Source: Syntrophomonas sp. UBA4911 (GTDB lineage: Bacteria; Bacillota; Syntrophomonadia; Syntrophomonadales; Syntrophomonadaceae). Taken from it: 18,033 bases of DNA. Shown piece after piece: positions 6,117 to 13,482 of this stretch (positions are counted from its first letter, which is position 1; the number at the start of each line of letters is the position of its first letter). A program made the position numbers and the translations under genes. Below the pieces are notes generated by a model. It ran no database searches. It saw nothing but the letters and a program-made list of their open reading frames with translations, and had not been told where the DNA came from. The DNA is taken from NCBI GenBank assembly GCA_002398105.1, contig DHCD01000075.1, forward strand, positions 1-18,033. The letters are read 5' to 3'.

Positions 6117-6893
6117 ATGCAGGTACATATATTAGCCAGTGGCAGTACTGGCAATGTGGCTTATTTTAAGTTCGGTAATACCAGATTATTGGTCGACGCG
6201 GGTATCAGCACCCGCAGAATTGAATCTAAATTGGCTTCAATCGGGGTAAAGGCGGGAGAACTTGACGGGGTTCTGATCACCCACGAGCATATTGACCATA
6301 TCAAGGGCTTGGACGTATTGATCCGCCGTTATCATCTGCCGGTATTTGCGCGGGCGGCAACCTGGGAGGCCATACCCTGCCGCCATAAATTACCGCCGGA
6401 ATGCTGTATTGCCATAGAAGAGCAGTTCCGGGTCGGGGGAGTAGAGGTAGAGGCGCATAGTATCTCCCATGATGCTGCCGATCCGGTAGGCTTTTCTTTT
6501 CATTACCGGCGCAAGCAATGGGTGATAGCTACTGATATGGGGGTTATTACTAAAAATATTATGAAAGCCCTGGCAGATGCCGACCTGGCTGTGCTGGAGT
6601 CCAACCACGACCGGGATATGCTGAAGAACGGCCCTTATCCCGGCTTTCTCAAGCAACGCATCGCGGGTCAATACGGTCACTTATCCAATCACGACGCGGC
6701 TGCAGTTCTAGCCCGCATTCCCCATAAAGAAGAGATGCAGGTATTCCTGGCTCATCTGAGTCAGCAAAATAATCAGCCCGATCTGGCTCTGAAAACGGTT
6801 AGTGATTTTCTCTCCCAGCAAGGGTGCCGACCGGGAAAAGATATAACTCTGCACCTAACTTATCCCGATACTACCATGAGCTTTACCGGATAA
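6117..6893 (+). CDS. Metallo-beta-lactamase-fold hydrolase, WalJ/YycJ-like
   Basis: This encodes 258 residues, close to the roughly 264 of B. subtilis YycJ (WalJ). The protein opens MQVHILASGSTGNVAYFKF, typical of that family, and carries the metal motif THEHIDH (His56, His58, Asp60, His61), SHDA near residue 120, ATDMG near 140, ESNHD near 163 and a C-terminal HLSQQNN. The active site should bind two metal ions; relatives are proposed to be phosphodiesterases or exonuclease-like enzymes linked to DNA and cell wall homeostasis. Unlike in bacilli, no walRK two-component genes are nearby. The ribosome binding site is weak or far (GAGGAG 14 nt upstream, GAGAAG closer). It meets the thioesterase gene tail to tail with 16 nt between and no clear terminator. 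Confidence 0.9.
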   Translation: MQVHILASGSTGNVAYFKFGNTRLLVDAGISTRRIESKLASIGVKAGELDGVLITHEHIDHIKGLDVLIRRYHLPVFARAATWEAIPCRHKLPPECCIAIEEQFRVGGVEVEAHSISHDAADPVGFSFHYRRKQWVIATDMGVITKNIMKALADADLAVLESNHDRDMLKNGPYPGFLKQRIAGQYGHLSNHDAAAVLARIPHKEEMQVFLAHLSQQNNQPDLALKTVSDFLSQQGCRPGKDITLHLTYPDTTMSFTG

Positions 6894-6909
6894 GTAAAGT
6901 GCCTGAGGC

Positions 6910-7392
6910 TTAATCATCGTATACTTTCCAGTAGGGTTTTTCCTCTTGCCAGCCGTGGGATTCGAAGAAACCGGCTGGAGGTTTGAGAATCGTGGCCCGG
7001 CATTCAGCCGTGACCGTACCATCGGCCAGTCGGATTTCGCCTGCCACCCGGGCGCGTTTTTTACCCCCTTTAATTATCCAGCCTACTGCGGTTATAGGCT
7101 GATTGGTGGGGGTAGGATGACGGTATTTAAGTTCCAGATGAGCGGTGACCATCAGCTGGTCATCATTACCCAGGAGCAAAGCTCGGCCTGAGGTCTCATC
7201 CAGAATCGCGGCTACCACCCCGCCGTGAACCACCCCGGGATAGCTGTTGAATTGCTCCGGTACCACCAGTTCGGACCATACTTTTTGGGTCTTTTCATCG
7301 TTGTACCAGCTCATCTTTAAACCGATACTATTGCCCCGCCCGCATAGAAAGCAACTGCGCGAGTTAGGCTGTTTACTGTTTTTTTCTAACAT
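6910..7392 (-). CDS. Hotdog-fold thioesterase (PaaI-like)
   Basis: This encodes 160 residues starting MLEKNSKQ. The ATG at 7392 is preferred over a TTG at 7413 because GGAGGCGGAGAGG lies just before the ATG. An N-terminal CFLCGRGN knuckle with two cysteines is followed by a 4HBT hotdog domain: PGVVHGGVVAAILDETSGRA contains the HGG turn and the acidic residue of the active helix, and VTAHLELKYRHPTP is the central strand. Proteins of this group hydrolyse acyl-CoA or related thioesters. Start is 24 nt downstream of the cyclophilin stop, so the two are probably co-transcribed. In a syntrophic fatty-acid-degrading organism a CoA thioesterase would make sense, but the substrate is not shown. Confidence 0.9.
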   Translation of the reverse strand: MLEKNSKQPNSRSCFLCGRGNSIGLKMSWYNDEKTQKVWSELVVPEQFNSYPGVVHGGVVAAILDETSGRALLLGNDDQLMVTAHLELKYRHPTPTNQPITAVGWIIKGGKKRARVAGEIRLADGTVTAECRATILKPPAGFFESHGWQEEKPYWKVYDD

Positions 7393-7416
7393 TTTCCTCT
7401 CCGCCTCCAGCAATTA

Positions 7417-7938
7417 TTACGCTTTTTCCACCTCAGGATAATCTATACCGAAGGGCTCTACGCTGACTTTTTTCATCCTCTGCGCCTGTTTGGGTTTATC
7501 GCTGAAATTACGCGGGGTGCTGACTATACTGTCGACTGCTTCCATACCCGCAACGACCTTGCCGAAAGCGGCATATTCCCCATCCAGATGAGGAGCCGGG
7601 GCTACCATAATAAAAAATTGGGAACCGGCCGAATCGGGACGGGCACTTCGGGCCATAGAAAGCACTCCCCGGTCATGTTGGAGCGGGTTAGGATAATTAT
7701 TGCTGGCAAACTCACCTTTAATACTATAGCCGGGGCCTCCCATACCCGAGCCCTCCGGACAGCCGCCCTGAATCATAAAGCCCGGTATTACCCGGTGGAA
7801 GATCAGACCATCGTAAAAGCTCTGTTTTATAAGGGAAATAAAGTTATTGACTGTGTTAGGAGCTGTTTCCGGATAAAGTTCAGCTTTGATTATATCCCCG
7901 TTCTCCATTTCTATCGTCACTTCTGGATTTTTACTCAT
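7417..7938 (-). CDS. Cyclophilin-type peptidyl-prolyl cis-trans isomerase
   Basis: This encodes 173 residues. The sequence follows the bacterial cyclophilin core: FHRVIPGFMIQGGCPEGSGM, the SMARSARPDSAGSQFFIM substrate pocket, and HLDGEYAAFGKVVAGMEAVD. It lacks a signal peptide, so it should act in the cytoplasm, speeding proline isomerisation in protein folding. The ATG at 7938 follows a purine-rich stretch (AAAGGGCGGG), and an extended -10 promoter lies about 30 nt upstream. The thioesterase gene follows. The last 30 residues (after KQAQRMKKVSVEPF) are a short tail common in clostridial members. The function call is firm; client proteins are unknown. Confidence 0.96.
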   Translation of the reverse strand: MSKNPEVTIEMENGDIIKAELYPETAPNTVNNFISLIKQSFYDGLIFHRVIPGFMIQGGCPEGSGMGGPGYSIKGEFASNNYPNPLQHDRGVLSMARSARPDSAGSQFFIMVAPAPHLDGEYAAFGKVVAGMEAVDSIVSTPRNFSDKPKQAQRMKKVSVEPFGIDYPEVEKA

Positions 7939-7969
7939 AGTACCCGCCCTTTCTTAAGTTAATATGCCT

Positions 7970-7978
7970 ATTATAACA
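7970..7978 (-). promoter_or_regulatory. Extended -10 promoter of the cyclophilin-thioesterase unit
   Basis: The minus strand reads TGTTATAAT, an extended -10 element (TGn before a perfect TATAAT), 31 nt before the cyclophilin ATG. The -35 region is weak, as is common with extended -10 promoters. Confidence 0.55.
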
Positions 7979-8022
7979 GAAGAAAGGGAGAAGATGAAAA
8001 TGCCGGGGGCAAACAAGAAGGA

Positions 8023-8065
8023 GACGAGGGTTGATAACCTCGGCAGATGGTCATCAACCCTTGTC
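8023..8065 (-). terminator. Stem-loop after the radical SAM gene, possible terminator
   Basis: AGGGTTGAT (8027-8035) and ATCAACCCT (8053-8061) are perfect inverted copies. The stem extends to 13 positions (8023-8035 with 8053-8065) with one G-U pair on the plus strand or one mismatch on the minus strand; the loop is 17 nt. On the minus strand it lies 62 nt after the radical SAM stop and is followed by a T-rich but interrupted tract (TCTCCTTCTTGTTT). This is not an ideal intrinsic terminator. Confidence 0.45.
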
Positions 8066-8127
8066 CCCTTGACTAACAATTCTCGTCCGACGATGCTTCT
8101 TACACGGCTATTAAGGCAGCAATCGGT

Positions 8128-9540
8128 CTACATAACCTGGGCCCGGTCGCTGACCTCGCGGGCATTCTGCAGTACCTCTTCGGGAATCGGCACCCCGGTT
8201 GGGGAAGCACTGCTGTACCATAGCTGATCGGCCACCTTACCCCATTGCTGGGCAATCTGTTCGGTACGGCCCGTAAGTTCATCCACATCTTCATGGTCAA
8301 TAGGCTGGGTGGAGTGAGCTCCTGAAATATGCACCATTTCCCGCAATTTATGAGGATTATCCAGCAGCGGACAAGGGCGCAGCAAGTTGCCGTTAAAGGG
8401 CTGATTCTGCCGGTACTGCATGAAAAGCGGTGATTGCAAGGCTTCCAACAGGCTGACATCCTTTATATTGACATTGGAATAATGGATAAAGGCACAGGGC
8501 TCAACATCGCCATTGGCATTAATATGGAGATATCTGCGTCCGCCGGCTATGCATCCTCCGGCAAAGTCCCCATCGTTCCAGAAATCCATAAGGAAAATAG
8601 GTTTAATATTCCGGAATTTCCTGACCTGGTGATACATATACTCTCTTTGCTCAGGAGTGGCCAGGAGATTCAGCTGGGCATCCTTCCCTAACGGCATGTA
8701 AGTAAAATACCAGCCGAAGATGCAGCCCTTTTCTATCATATAATCAATATACGCTTCCGAGCTTACGCTATCGACATTCCGGCTGTGATAGCAGGTGGAA
8801 AAACCGAAGGGCACCCCGTGCCGGTGCAATATATCCATAGCCTGGATTACCTTCTTATAGGTACCATGGCCGCGGCGCATATCGGTTTCCTCCTCAAAAC
8901 CCTCGACGCTGAGGGCCAGAGCGAAATTTCCTGCCGCACTCATCTCTGCTGCCAGCTCATCGTCTATCAGGGTACCGTTGGTAAAGGCGAGGAACATACA
9001 GTCATTGTGCTTACGAGCCAATTGGACCAGATCTTTTTTACGGACCAGAGGTTCGCCCCCGGAATAAATGTACATATATATTCCCAGTTCTTTACCTTCC
9101 CTGATTATGCGATCCAATAGGTTATAATCCATGGAATCAGTCTTTTTATATTCCGCTGCCCAGCAACCGGTGCATTTCAGGTTACAGGCGGCGGTGGGAT
9201 CCATTAATATAGCCCAGGGGACATTGCAGTTATATTTCCGGGCCATTTTTTCATTGGCAGGAATGCCTAGAATGCTGGCATTAACCAAAAAGTTGGTGAG
9301 CACTTTCCTGCGCACATTAGCATCGAATTCCGTAAACAGGCGATGGATATAGACATTCCAATTATTTTCGGGCTGTTCCAGTATTTCGCGGATGGAACGG
9401 GCATAGTCCTTGTGATTGTCACTAATCAGGATTTTTTCACCCCAGTTTAAAAGTTTTCCCATATTCTCCAGAGGATTCTTTTCCACATATTTGATTCCTT
9501 CGTTTAGTACAGCAGTGCTTATCATTTGCTTAACTTTCAT
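8128..9540 (-). CDS. Radical SAM enzyme with SPASM-like C-terminal cysteines
   Basis: This encodes 470 residues. An N-terminal helical region of about 105 residues precedes the radical SAM core. The cluster motif is CNLKCTGC (Cys119, Cys123, Cys126; CxxxCxxC), which holds the 4Fe-4S cluster that cleaves S-adenosylmethionine. It is followed by YSGGEPL (about 159-165), the SAM-binding GGEP motif, and a FTNGTLI strand. The C-terminal part has GGCIAGGRRYLHINANGDVE then PC and RPCPLLDNP, a pattern like the SPASM region that holds extra Fe-S clusters in peptide-modifying enzymes and in anaerobic sulfatase maturases. AAGGAGGGAG precedes the ATG. It lies 106 nt downstream of the ArsR gene on the same strand, probably one transcript. 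No precursor peptide gene is obvious nearby; the reaction is unknown. Confidence 0.92.
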   Translation of the reverse strand: MKVKQMISTAVLNEGIKYVEKNPLENMGKLLNWGEKILISDNHKDYARSIREILEQPENNWNVYIHRLFTEFDANVRRKVLTNFLVNASILGIPANEKMARKYNCNVPWAILMDPTAACNLKCTGCWAAEYKKTDSMDYNLLDRIIREGKELGIYMYIYSGGEPLVRKKDLVQLARKHNDCMFLAFTNGTLIDDELAAEMSAAGNFALALSVEGFEEETDMRRGHGTYKKVIQAMDILHRHGVPFGFSTCYHSRNVDSVSSEAYIDYMIEKGCIFGWYFTYMPLGKDAQLNLLATPEQREYMYHQVRKFRNIKPIFLMDFWNDGDFAGGCIAGGRRYLHINANGDVEPCAFIHYSNVNIKDVSLLEALQSPLFMQYRQNQPFNGNLLRPCPLLDNPHKLREMVHISGAHSTQPIDHEDVDELTGRTEQIAQQWGKVADQLWYSSASPTGVPIPEEVLQNAREVSDRAQVM

Positions 9541-9646
9541 ATTATTCTCCCTCCTTGCACTTTACAGTATGGTTGGCGGACTAAGTGCCGTAAGTAAGAG
9601 AACAGTGGAGAATTGAGCTTAGGGTGAATAAATTGGGTAATAATAT

Positions 9647-9997
9647 TCAGGTAAGATCTGCCTCAGTAACACTTACGAGTCGGCGGTACTGCCGGAGTAC
9701 TTCCAGGTCATGGATGCATTGCTCTATCTTATCCAGCTCCTTATCAAGGATTTCGTTTAACAAAGGGTATTTGTGCAACATGTGCTGATTAATATGGTAG
9801 TACACCCATTGCGCCTGCTTTTCGTTGGTAATCAGGTTCGTAGTTTTCAGCCGACTAAGGTGGCGTGATACATTGGACTGATTTATACCCAGAATCTGCT
9901 CCAGTTCTCCTACATTTAAATGCCCCTTCCTTAAAAGATTAAGAATTCTCAGACGGTTTTCATCTCCCAACGCTCGCATTACTTGCGCTAATTCCAA
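9647..9997 (-). CDS. ArsR-family transcriptional regulator
   Basis: This encodes 116 residues. It starts at a TTG (9997) with AAGGAGGTG correctly placed ahead of it. The winged helix-turn-helix is clear: MRALGDENRLRILNLLRKGH, then VGELEQILGINQSNVSRHLS as the recognition helix, and the wing around KQAQWVYYHIN. The cysteine pair (ELCVCDL) that senses arsenic or cadmium in helix 3 is absent; the single cysteine is near residue 93 in the C-terminal helix. So it is probably not a classical metal sensor; redox or small-molecule sensing is possible. Just upstream lie a strong promoter and a long dyad, consistent with autorepression of this gene and of the radical SAM gene behind it. Confidence 0.94.
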   Translation of the reverse strand: MELAQVMRALGDENRLRILNLLRKGHLNVGELEQILGINQSNVSRHLSRLKTTNLITNEKQAQWVYYHINQHMLHKYPLLNEILDKELDKIEQCIHDLEVLRQYRRLVSVTEADLT

Positions 9998-10011
9998 CCG
10001 CGCACCTCCTT

Positions 10012-10039
10012 ATATGATTATATTTGTTTATACTCATAT
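10012..10039. promoter_or_regulatory. Candidate ArsR operator dyad
   Basis: ATATGA/TCATAT arms (10012-10017, 10034-10039) enclose TATA/TATA half-sites symmetric about the centre, ten paired positions each side counting both blocks. AT-rich imperfect dyads of this size are typical for ArsR/SmtB regulators. It begins at the -10 element of the promoter and covers the transcription start, ideal for repression. Confidence 0.62.
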
Positions 10040-10066
10040 GCTATTACTGGTAAAGCGGAATGTCAA
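10038..10066 (-). promoter_or_regulatory. Promoter of the ArsR-radical SAM unit
   Basis: On the minus strand a perfect TTGACA (10061-10066) and a 17-nt spacer precede TAGCAT (10038-10043, 4 of 6). The ArsR start codon lies about 40 nt downstream. Confidence 0.65.
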
Positions 10067-10169
10067 TTAAAAAGCATGCCTCTTTTTATTGGTTAAATTA
10101 ATAGCCGGGTAGGAAAACGCCCCCTAATAGCGAAGATATAAATAAAAGGCGGGCTGAAAAGGAGCAGTT

Positions 10170-11345
10170 ATGGAATCAAAACAGATCGTTTTTTGCGGCT
10201 TGGTTGCCACCGCGCTGTTTACGGCGATAGCCTTGAGCGGTTGGGCGGCAGATATAGTCGTGGCCTTCTTCATACTGGCGGCAGGTATTTTACTGACTTA
10301 TTATATCGCTCTTAACCAGAAGCGAATGGAGCAATCCGGTCACCTGTGGGACTTAATTAAAGCCTGTCAGGAGATAGAACAGCAAAACAGTATCAGGGAA
10401 TCTATGGAAGAGTTGGCCAGATGGAGCGGGCGCCTGCTGCATGTCAGGCATACTATGGTTTGGGTGGCCGGAGAGAATGGCTTTCAGGCCGGAGATGCCA
10501 GCCTTTATCCCCTGCTGGAATTTTTCCGGCAGAAAATTGAGGCGGGCAATTCTTCAGCCCGGTTTCATAAGAGTGATAATAATGATCTGGCTTGGCCCCA
10601 AGGGCTTAACTGGCTGGCCGTTTATCCCTTCCCGGCAGCCGGCGGGGAGGATAAAGAGGGGCGGGCAGTTTTGCTGCTGGCTGATGCCCGGCCTTGTGAA
10701 CCTGACCGGCAGGCTCGAGAAGTGCTGGAAGTTTTGGGCCGGCACAGTGCTGTCCTGCTCGGCCGCTGGCGGGCCGGACAAAGCGATCGTCATGATGAAC
10801 AAATTCTTATCAGATCACTGCTGGCAGGAATGGAAGCCGGTGATTCCGCATTTTTAGGACATAGTGAGCGGGTTGTTGCCGTTTCCGGTTTAATAGCCGG
10901 CCAACTGGGCTTGGATGCGGAAGAAATGAAGGCTCTGGAATATTCGGCCTGGCTGCATGATATTGGTAAAATTGCTGCAACTGCTATAAGCAAACAGCAG
11001 CCGGGTGAAGATGAAGTCTGTAGCGACCATGCCAGTCTGGGAGCAGATTTGATTCCGGCCACCGGCATTTTTAAACTGGTGCGGGAAGCGGTCAGGCACC
11101 ACCATGAGCGCTATGATGGCGGCGGCCCCCTGGGCCTGAGCCGAACCGAGATACCTTTTTTGGCTCGCATCATCGCGGTGGCTGATATCTATGATGCCTT
11201 GACCAGCCTGTGCCCTGAAGAAGATAAAGTTGATTCCGTCACTGCCGTCAAAGTTATAAAAAAAGGCAGCGGGACTCTTTTTGACCCTCTGGTGGTGGTG
11301 GCTTTGGAAGAAGCGTTAGGCACAGATGATCCTACTGACTCCTGA
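10170..11345 (+). CDS. Membrane-anchored HD-GYP-type phosphodiesterase
   Basis: This encodes 391 residues. AAAAGGAG precedes the ATG by 5 nt. Two adjacent membrane helices (about 7-25 and 28-48) are followed by a GAF-like middle region (about 60-205) and an HD-GYP domain (about 215-375). Metal ligands are present: GHSERV, HDIGK (His263, Asp264), DHASLG, HHHER (310-314) and ADIYDAL. The family hydrolyses cyclic di-GMP or related dinucleotides. The hallmark HHExxDGxGYPxG reads HHERYDGGGPLGL, so the GYP tyrosine is missing (one residue deleted) though the surrounding metal ligands stay. Activity may therefore be changed or directed to another substrate. The next gene lies 215 nt downstream with its own promoter, so it appears monocistronic; no good terminator is seen. 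Confidence 0.93.
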   Translation: MESKQIVFCGLVATALFTAIALSGWAADIVVAFFILAAGILLTYYIALNQKRMEQSGHLWDLIKACQEIEQQNSIRESMEELARWSGRLLHVRHTMVWVAGENGFQAGDASLYPLLEFFRQKIEAGNSSARFHKSDNNDLAWPQGLNWLAVYPFPAAGGEDKEGRAVLLLADARPCEPDRQAREVLEVLGRHSAVLLGRWRAGQSDRHDEQILIRSLLAGMEAGDSAFLGHSERVVAVSGLIAGQLGLDAEEMKALEYSAWLHDIGKIAATAISKQQPGEDEVCSDHASLGADLIPATGIFKLVREAVRHHHERYDGGGPLGLSRTEIPFLARIIAVADIYDALTSLCPEEDKVDSVTAVKVIKKGSGTLFDPLVVVALEEALGTDDPTDS

Positions 11346-11501
11346 CGATGATAAAAGTAATGCTTAGAGCTATCACCCGGTAGCTGCGGATAACTTCAAT
11401 CTATAATGCTGCCGCTAAAGTCAAGGATAAGCGCGGTTGATATCTGTCCTTGCCAGCTTGGGGGCCGGTTAAAAAGTATGATTTTATTTGCCTTTATAAT
11501 C

Positions 11502-11530
11502 AAGACAGAGAAGCCAAAATACAGTATAAT
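11502..11530 (+). promoter_or_regulatory. Promoter of the M1 peptidase gene
   Basis: AAGACA (11502-11507, 4 of 6), a 17-nt spacer and a perfect TATAAT (11525-11530) lie just before the GTG start at 11561. It makes the GTG, rather than a start at 11450, the sensible choice. Confidence 0.6.
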
Positions 11531-11560
11531 GCTGTAAGATATTTGATACAGGTGAGGATC

Positions 11561-13006
11561 GTGAGCAAGTACAGATTTTATTTGGCCGCCATAGTTATCG
11601 GCGCCCTTTGTGCCGCCTATTTTATTTATGCCGAACAGAAAGGAGATACCCTGGCGGTGTCTTCCAGCCTGGAGACGGCAGGCATATTTCCCCAGACGGA
11701 ACTTACTGCCTATGATATGAGCTTATATCTGGATATTAATGACCGCACCCTGTACGGAACCACCGTCATTGATACCATCAATACTTCCGGTCAGGCTCTG
11801 GAGGAATTATGGTTTACGGCCTATCCCAACGCCTTTCATGACCCCACCCGGACTCCGGCGCCGGCTGATGCTTACTACAGCGGATTTAATGAAGGCTGGT
11901 TAAAAATAGATAGCTTTAAAGTTAATGGGACCCCGGTTGAGTACCAGGAAGAAGATATTTCGGTCCGGGCGATTTTGCCGGCCCCGCTTCCATCCGATAA
12001 GAAACTGAAAATCGAGATGACCTGGAGAAGCAAGATTCCGAAACTGGCCTATCGCTATGGCTACCAAAACGGGGTCTATATGCTGGGGAATTTTTATCCT
12101 GCTTTAAATGTACTCCAGGGCCAGGAATGGCACAATCCTTATAATAGTAAATTTGGCGACCCTTTTTGTTTTCAGGTGGCCAACTATCAGGTCAGGGTTA
12201 ATCTGCCGGAGACCTATGATATGGTTTCTACCGGCGATACCGTAAATATTGCGGCCGAAGATAACGGCCGCACCTTATATTGGGTTCAGGCTGACCAGGT
12301 AAGGGATTTTTGCCTGTTGGTAATGTATGATTACCAGGAATCCAGTCAGGAAATCAAAGGACGGAATATAAAATGTTATGCACCGAGCAATAATAGTTGT
12401 ATAGTAAATAAGATAGCGGAACAAAGCGGAGAAATACTGGAATATTACTCTTCCGCTATAGGTCCTTACCCTTATGCGGATTTTAAGATTGCTTTTGTTC
12501 CCATGAAGGGATTTCATGGCATGGAGTATTCAGGACTGGTATTTTTGCGGGAAGAGTTTCTGCATCCGGGATATGATGAGAATAAAATACAGTTTATACT
12601 GGCTCATGAAATAGCCCATCAATGGTGGTACGGAATGGTGGGAAATGACCAATTCCGCGAACCCTGGCTGGACGAAGGCCTGGCCAATTGGTCAGCTTAT
12701 AAGTATTTGGAAAAATGCCGGGGACAGAGCACCCCGGATATGACCGCCTACCAATCAGGAGTCAAACTAAACCGACAGCTTGATGAAATGCGCTCCGCCC
12801 AGGATTATTATAATACCGCTTATGATGGAGGGGGAGCTTTCTGGTTCGGGCTGGAGCAAGAATTGGGAGAAGAAACGGTCATCAAGGTGTTGCGCAATTA
12901 CCTGGCGGCCAATAAATTTAAGATTGCTACCACTGAGGATTTGCTGGCAGCAATTAAAAAAGAAGTCCCTCGGGATATGGAATCTTATTTTGATAAATGG
13001 TTCTAA
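11561..13006 (+). CDS. Membrane-anchored M1-family zinc metallopeptidase
   Basis: This encodes 481 residues. The GTG at 11561 is chosen: AGGTG stands 6 nt before it, the promoter lies just upstream, and the protein then opens with a signal-anchor helix (YRFYLAAIVIGALCAAYFIY). A longer frame from a TTG at 11450 has no ribosome binding site. The zinc site is HEIAHQWW (His349, Glu350, His353) with the third ligand Glu372 in WLDEGLANW, the gluzincin spacing. The exopeptidase motif reads GMEYSG (320-325), a variant of GAMEN. An N-terminal beta domain fits M1 aminopeptidases; the C-terminal helical domain is short. It likely works outside the membrane, trimming peptides. It ends 2 nt before the stop of the opposing hypothetical gene. 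Confidence 0.94.
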   Translation: MSKYRFYLAAIVIGALCAAYFIYAEQKGDTLAVSSSLETAGIFPQTELTAYDMSLYLDINDRTLYGTTVIDTINTSGQALEELWFTAYPNAFHDPTRTPAPADAYYSGFNEGWLKIDSFKVNGTPVEYQEEDISVRAILPAPLPSDKKLKIEMTWRSKIPKLAYRYGYQNGVYMLGNFYPALNVLQGQEWHNPYNSKFGDPFCFQVANYQVRVNLPETYDMVSTGDTVNIAAEDNGRTLYWVQADQVRDFCLLVMYDYQESSQEIKGRNIKCYAPSNNSCIVNKIAEQSGEILEYYSSAIGPYPYADFKIAFVPMKGFHGMEYSGLVFLREEFLHPGYDENKIQFILAHEIAHQWWYGMVGNDQFREPWLDEGLANWSAYKYLEKCRGQSTPDMTAYQSGVKLNRQLDEMRSAQDYYNTAYDGGGAFWFGLEQELGEETVIKVLRNYLAANKFKIATTEDLLAAIKKEVPRDMESYFDKWF

Positions 13007-13008
13007 AC

Positions 13009-13368
13009 CTAAACCGAAGCCCCGTATTGTCTGAGTATAGCAACTGCCTGAGGGCGAGCGTTTTCGTCGCAAACCAGGGTGAGCACGATGGATGAGCCGG
13101 TTGATGGATAGTCGGCTGACATACCGCTGGCAGCAGGATCGGCAGCTATGAGGGGACCATAGGACAGATTGGCTTGGCTGTTATTCATGGTCAGGGTAGA
13201 GAGACTAGTCTTAGAACGACGACTGGCAGTGGCCGTAGGATAAGATGAAATCCGGTCTACCTGAATTTCACTGTACCCGGTCTCTTTCAGCGCGTCAGCT
13301 GCGGCCCGAGCAGCGTCATCATCTGCAAAATAGGCAAAGACTGCACGTTCACCTGGTTGAAGTTGCAT
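13009..13368 (-). CDS. Hypothetical protein with two similar alpha/beta halves
   Basis: This encodes 119 residues starting MQLQPGERAVFAYFADDDAA. GGAGG lies 8 nt before the ATG, so it is probably translated. There is no signal or membrane segment. The N-terminal part (VFAYFADDDAARAAADALKE then TGY) and the C-terminal part (SIVLTLVCDENARPQAVAIL then RQYGA) share a pattern of a hydrophobic strand, an acidic turn and an Ala-rich helix ending in Gly, which suggests a ferredoxin-like fold as in small stress proteins of the GSP17M type. A Ser/Thr/Asn-rich linker (about 40-90) separates them. I do not recognise a named family. It is divergent from argS with 114 nt between, and converges on the M1 gene. 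Confidence 0.78.
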   Translation of the reverse strand: MQLQPGERAVFAYFADDDAARAAADALKETGYSEIQVDRISSYPTATASRRSKTSLSTLTMNNSQANLSYGPLIAADPAASGMSADYPSTGSSIVLTLVCDENARPQAVAILRQYGASV

Positions 13369-13482
13369 TTGTCATACCTCCCTGTAATAATTATTAGGGG
13401 AATTACATAGCCTGGGGCTTTTATCAGTTTTACCTTAGAGATAAGAGAATATTTATAAAAAATAGTTTTTAGGAGGGCACTC

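Noticed and set aside
6891..6912. Possible bidirectional terminator between the convergent MBL-fold and thioesterase genes
   Set aside because: Only a 3-bp GCC/GGC stem with a 3-nt loop is visible and there is no T-tract.
11450..11560. A 37-codon N-terminal extension of the M1 peptidase starting at a TTG
   Set aside because: No ribosome binding site precedes the TTG, the likely promoter (11502-11530) lies inside the extension, and the membrane anchor comes right after the GTG at 11561.
13385..13396. Perfect 12-bp palindrome TAATAATTATTA between the hypothetical gene and argS
   Set aside because: Short AT-only palindromes are expected by chance in AT-rich gaps, and no regulator gene is linked to it.
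13369..13482. Possible T-box leader upstream of argS
   Set aside because: The gap is only 114 nt and has no T-box sequence (GGGTGGNACCGCG) or specifier stem.
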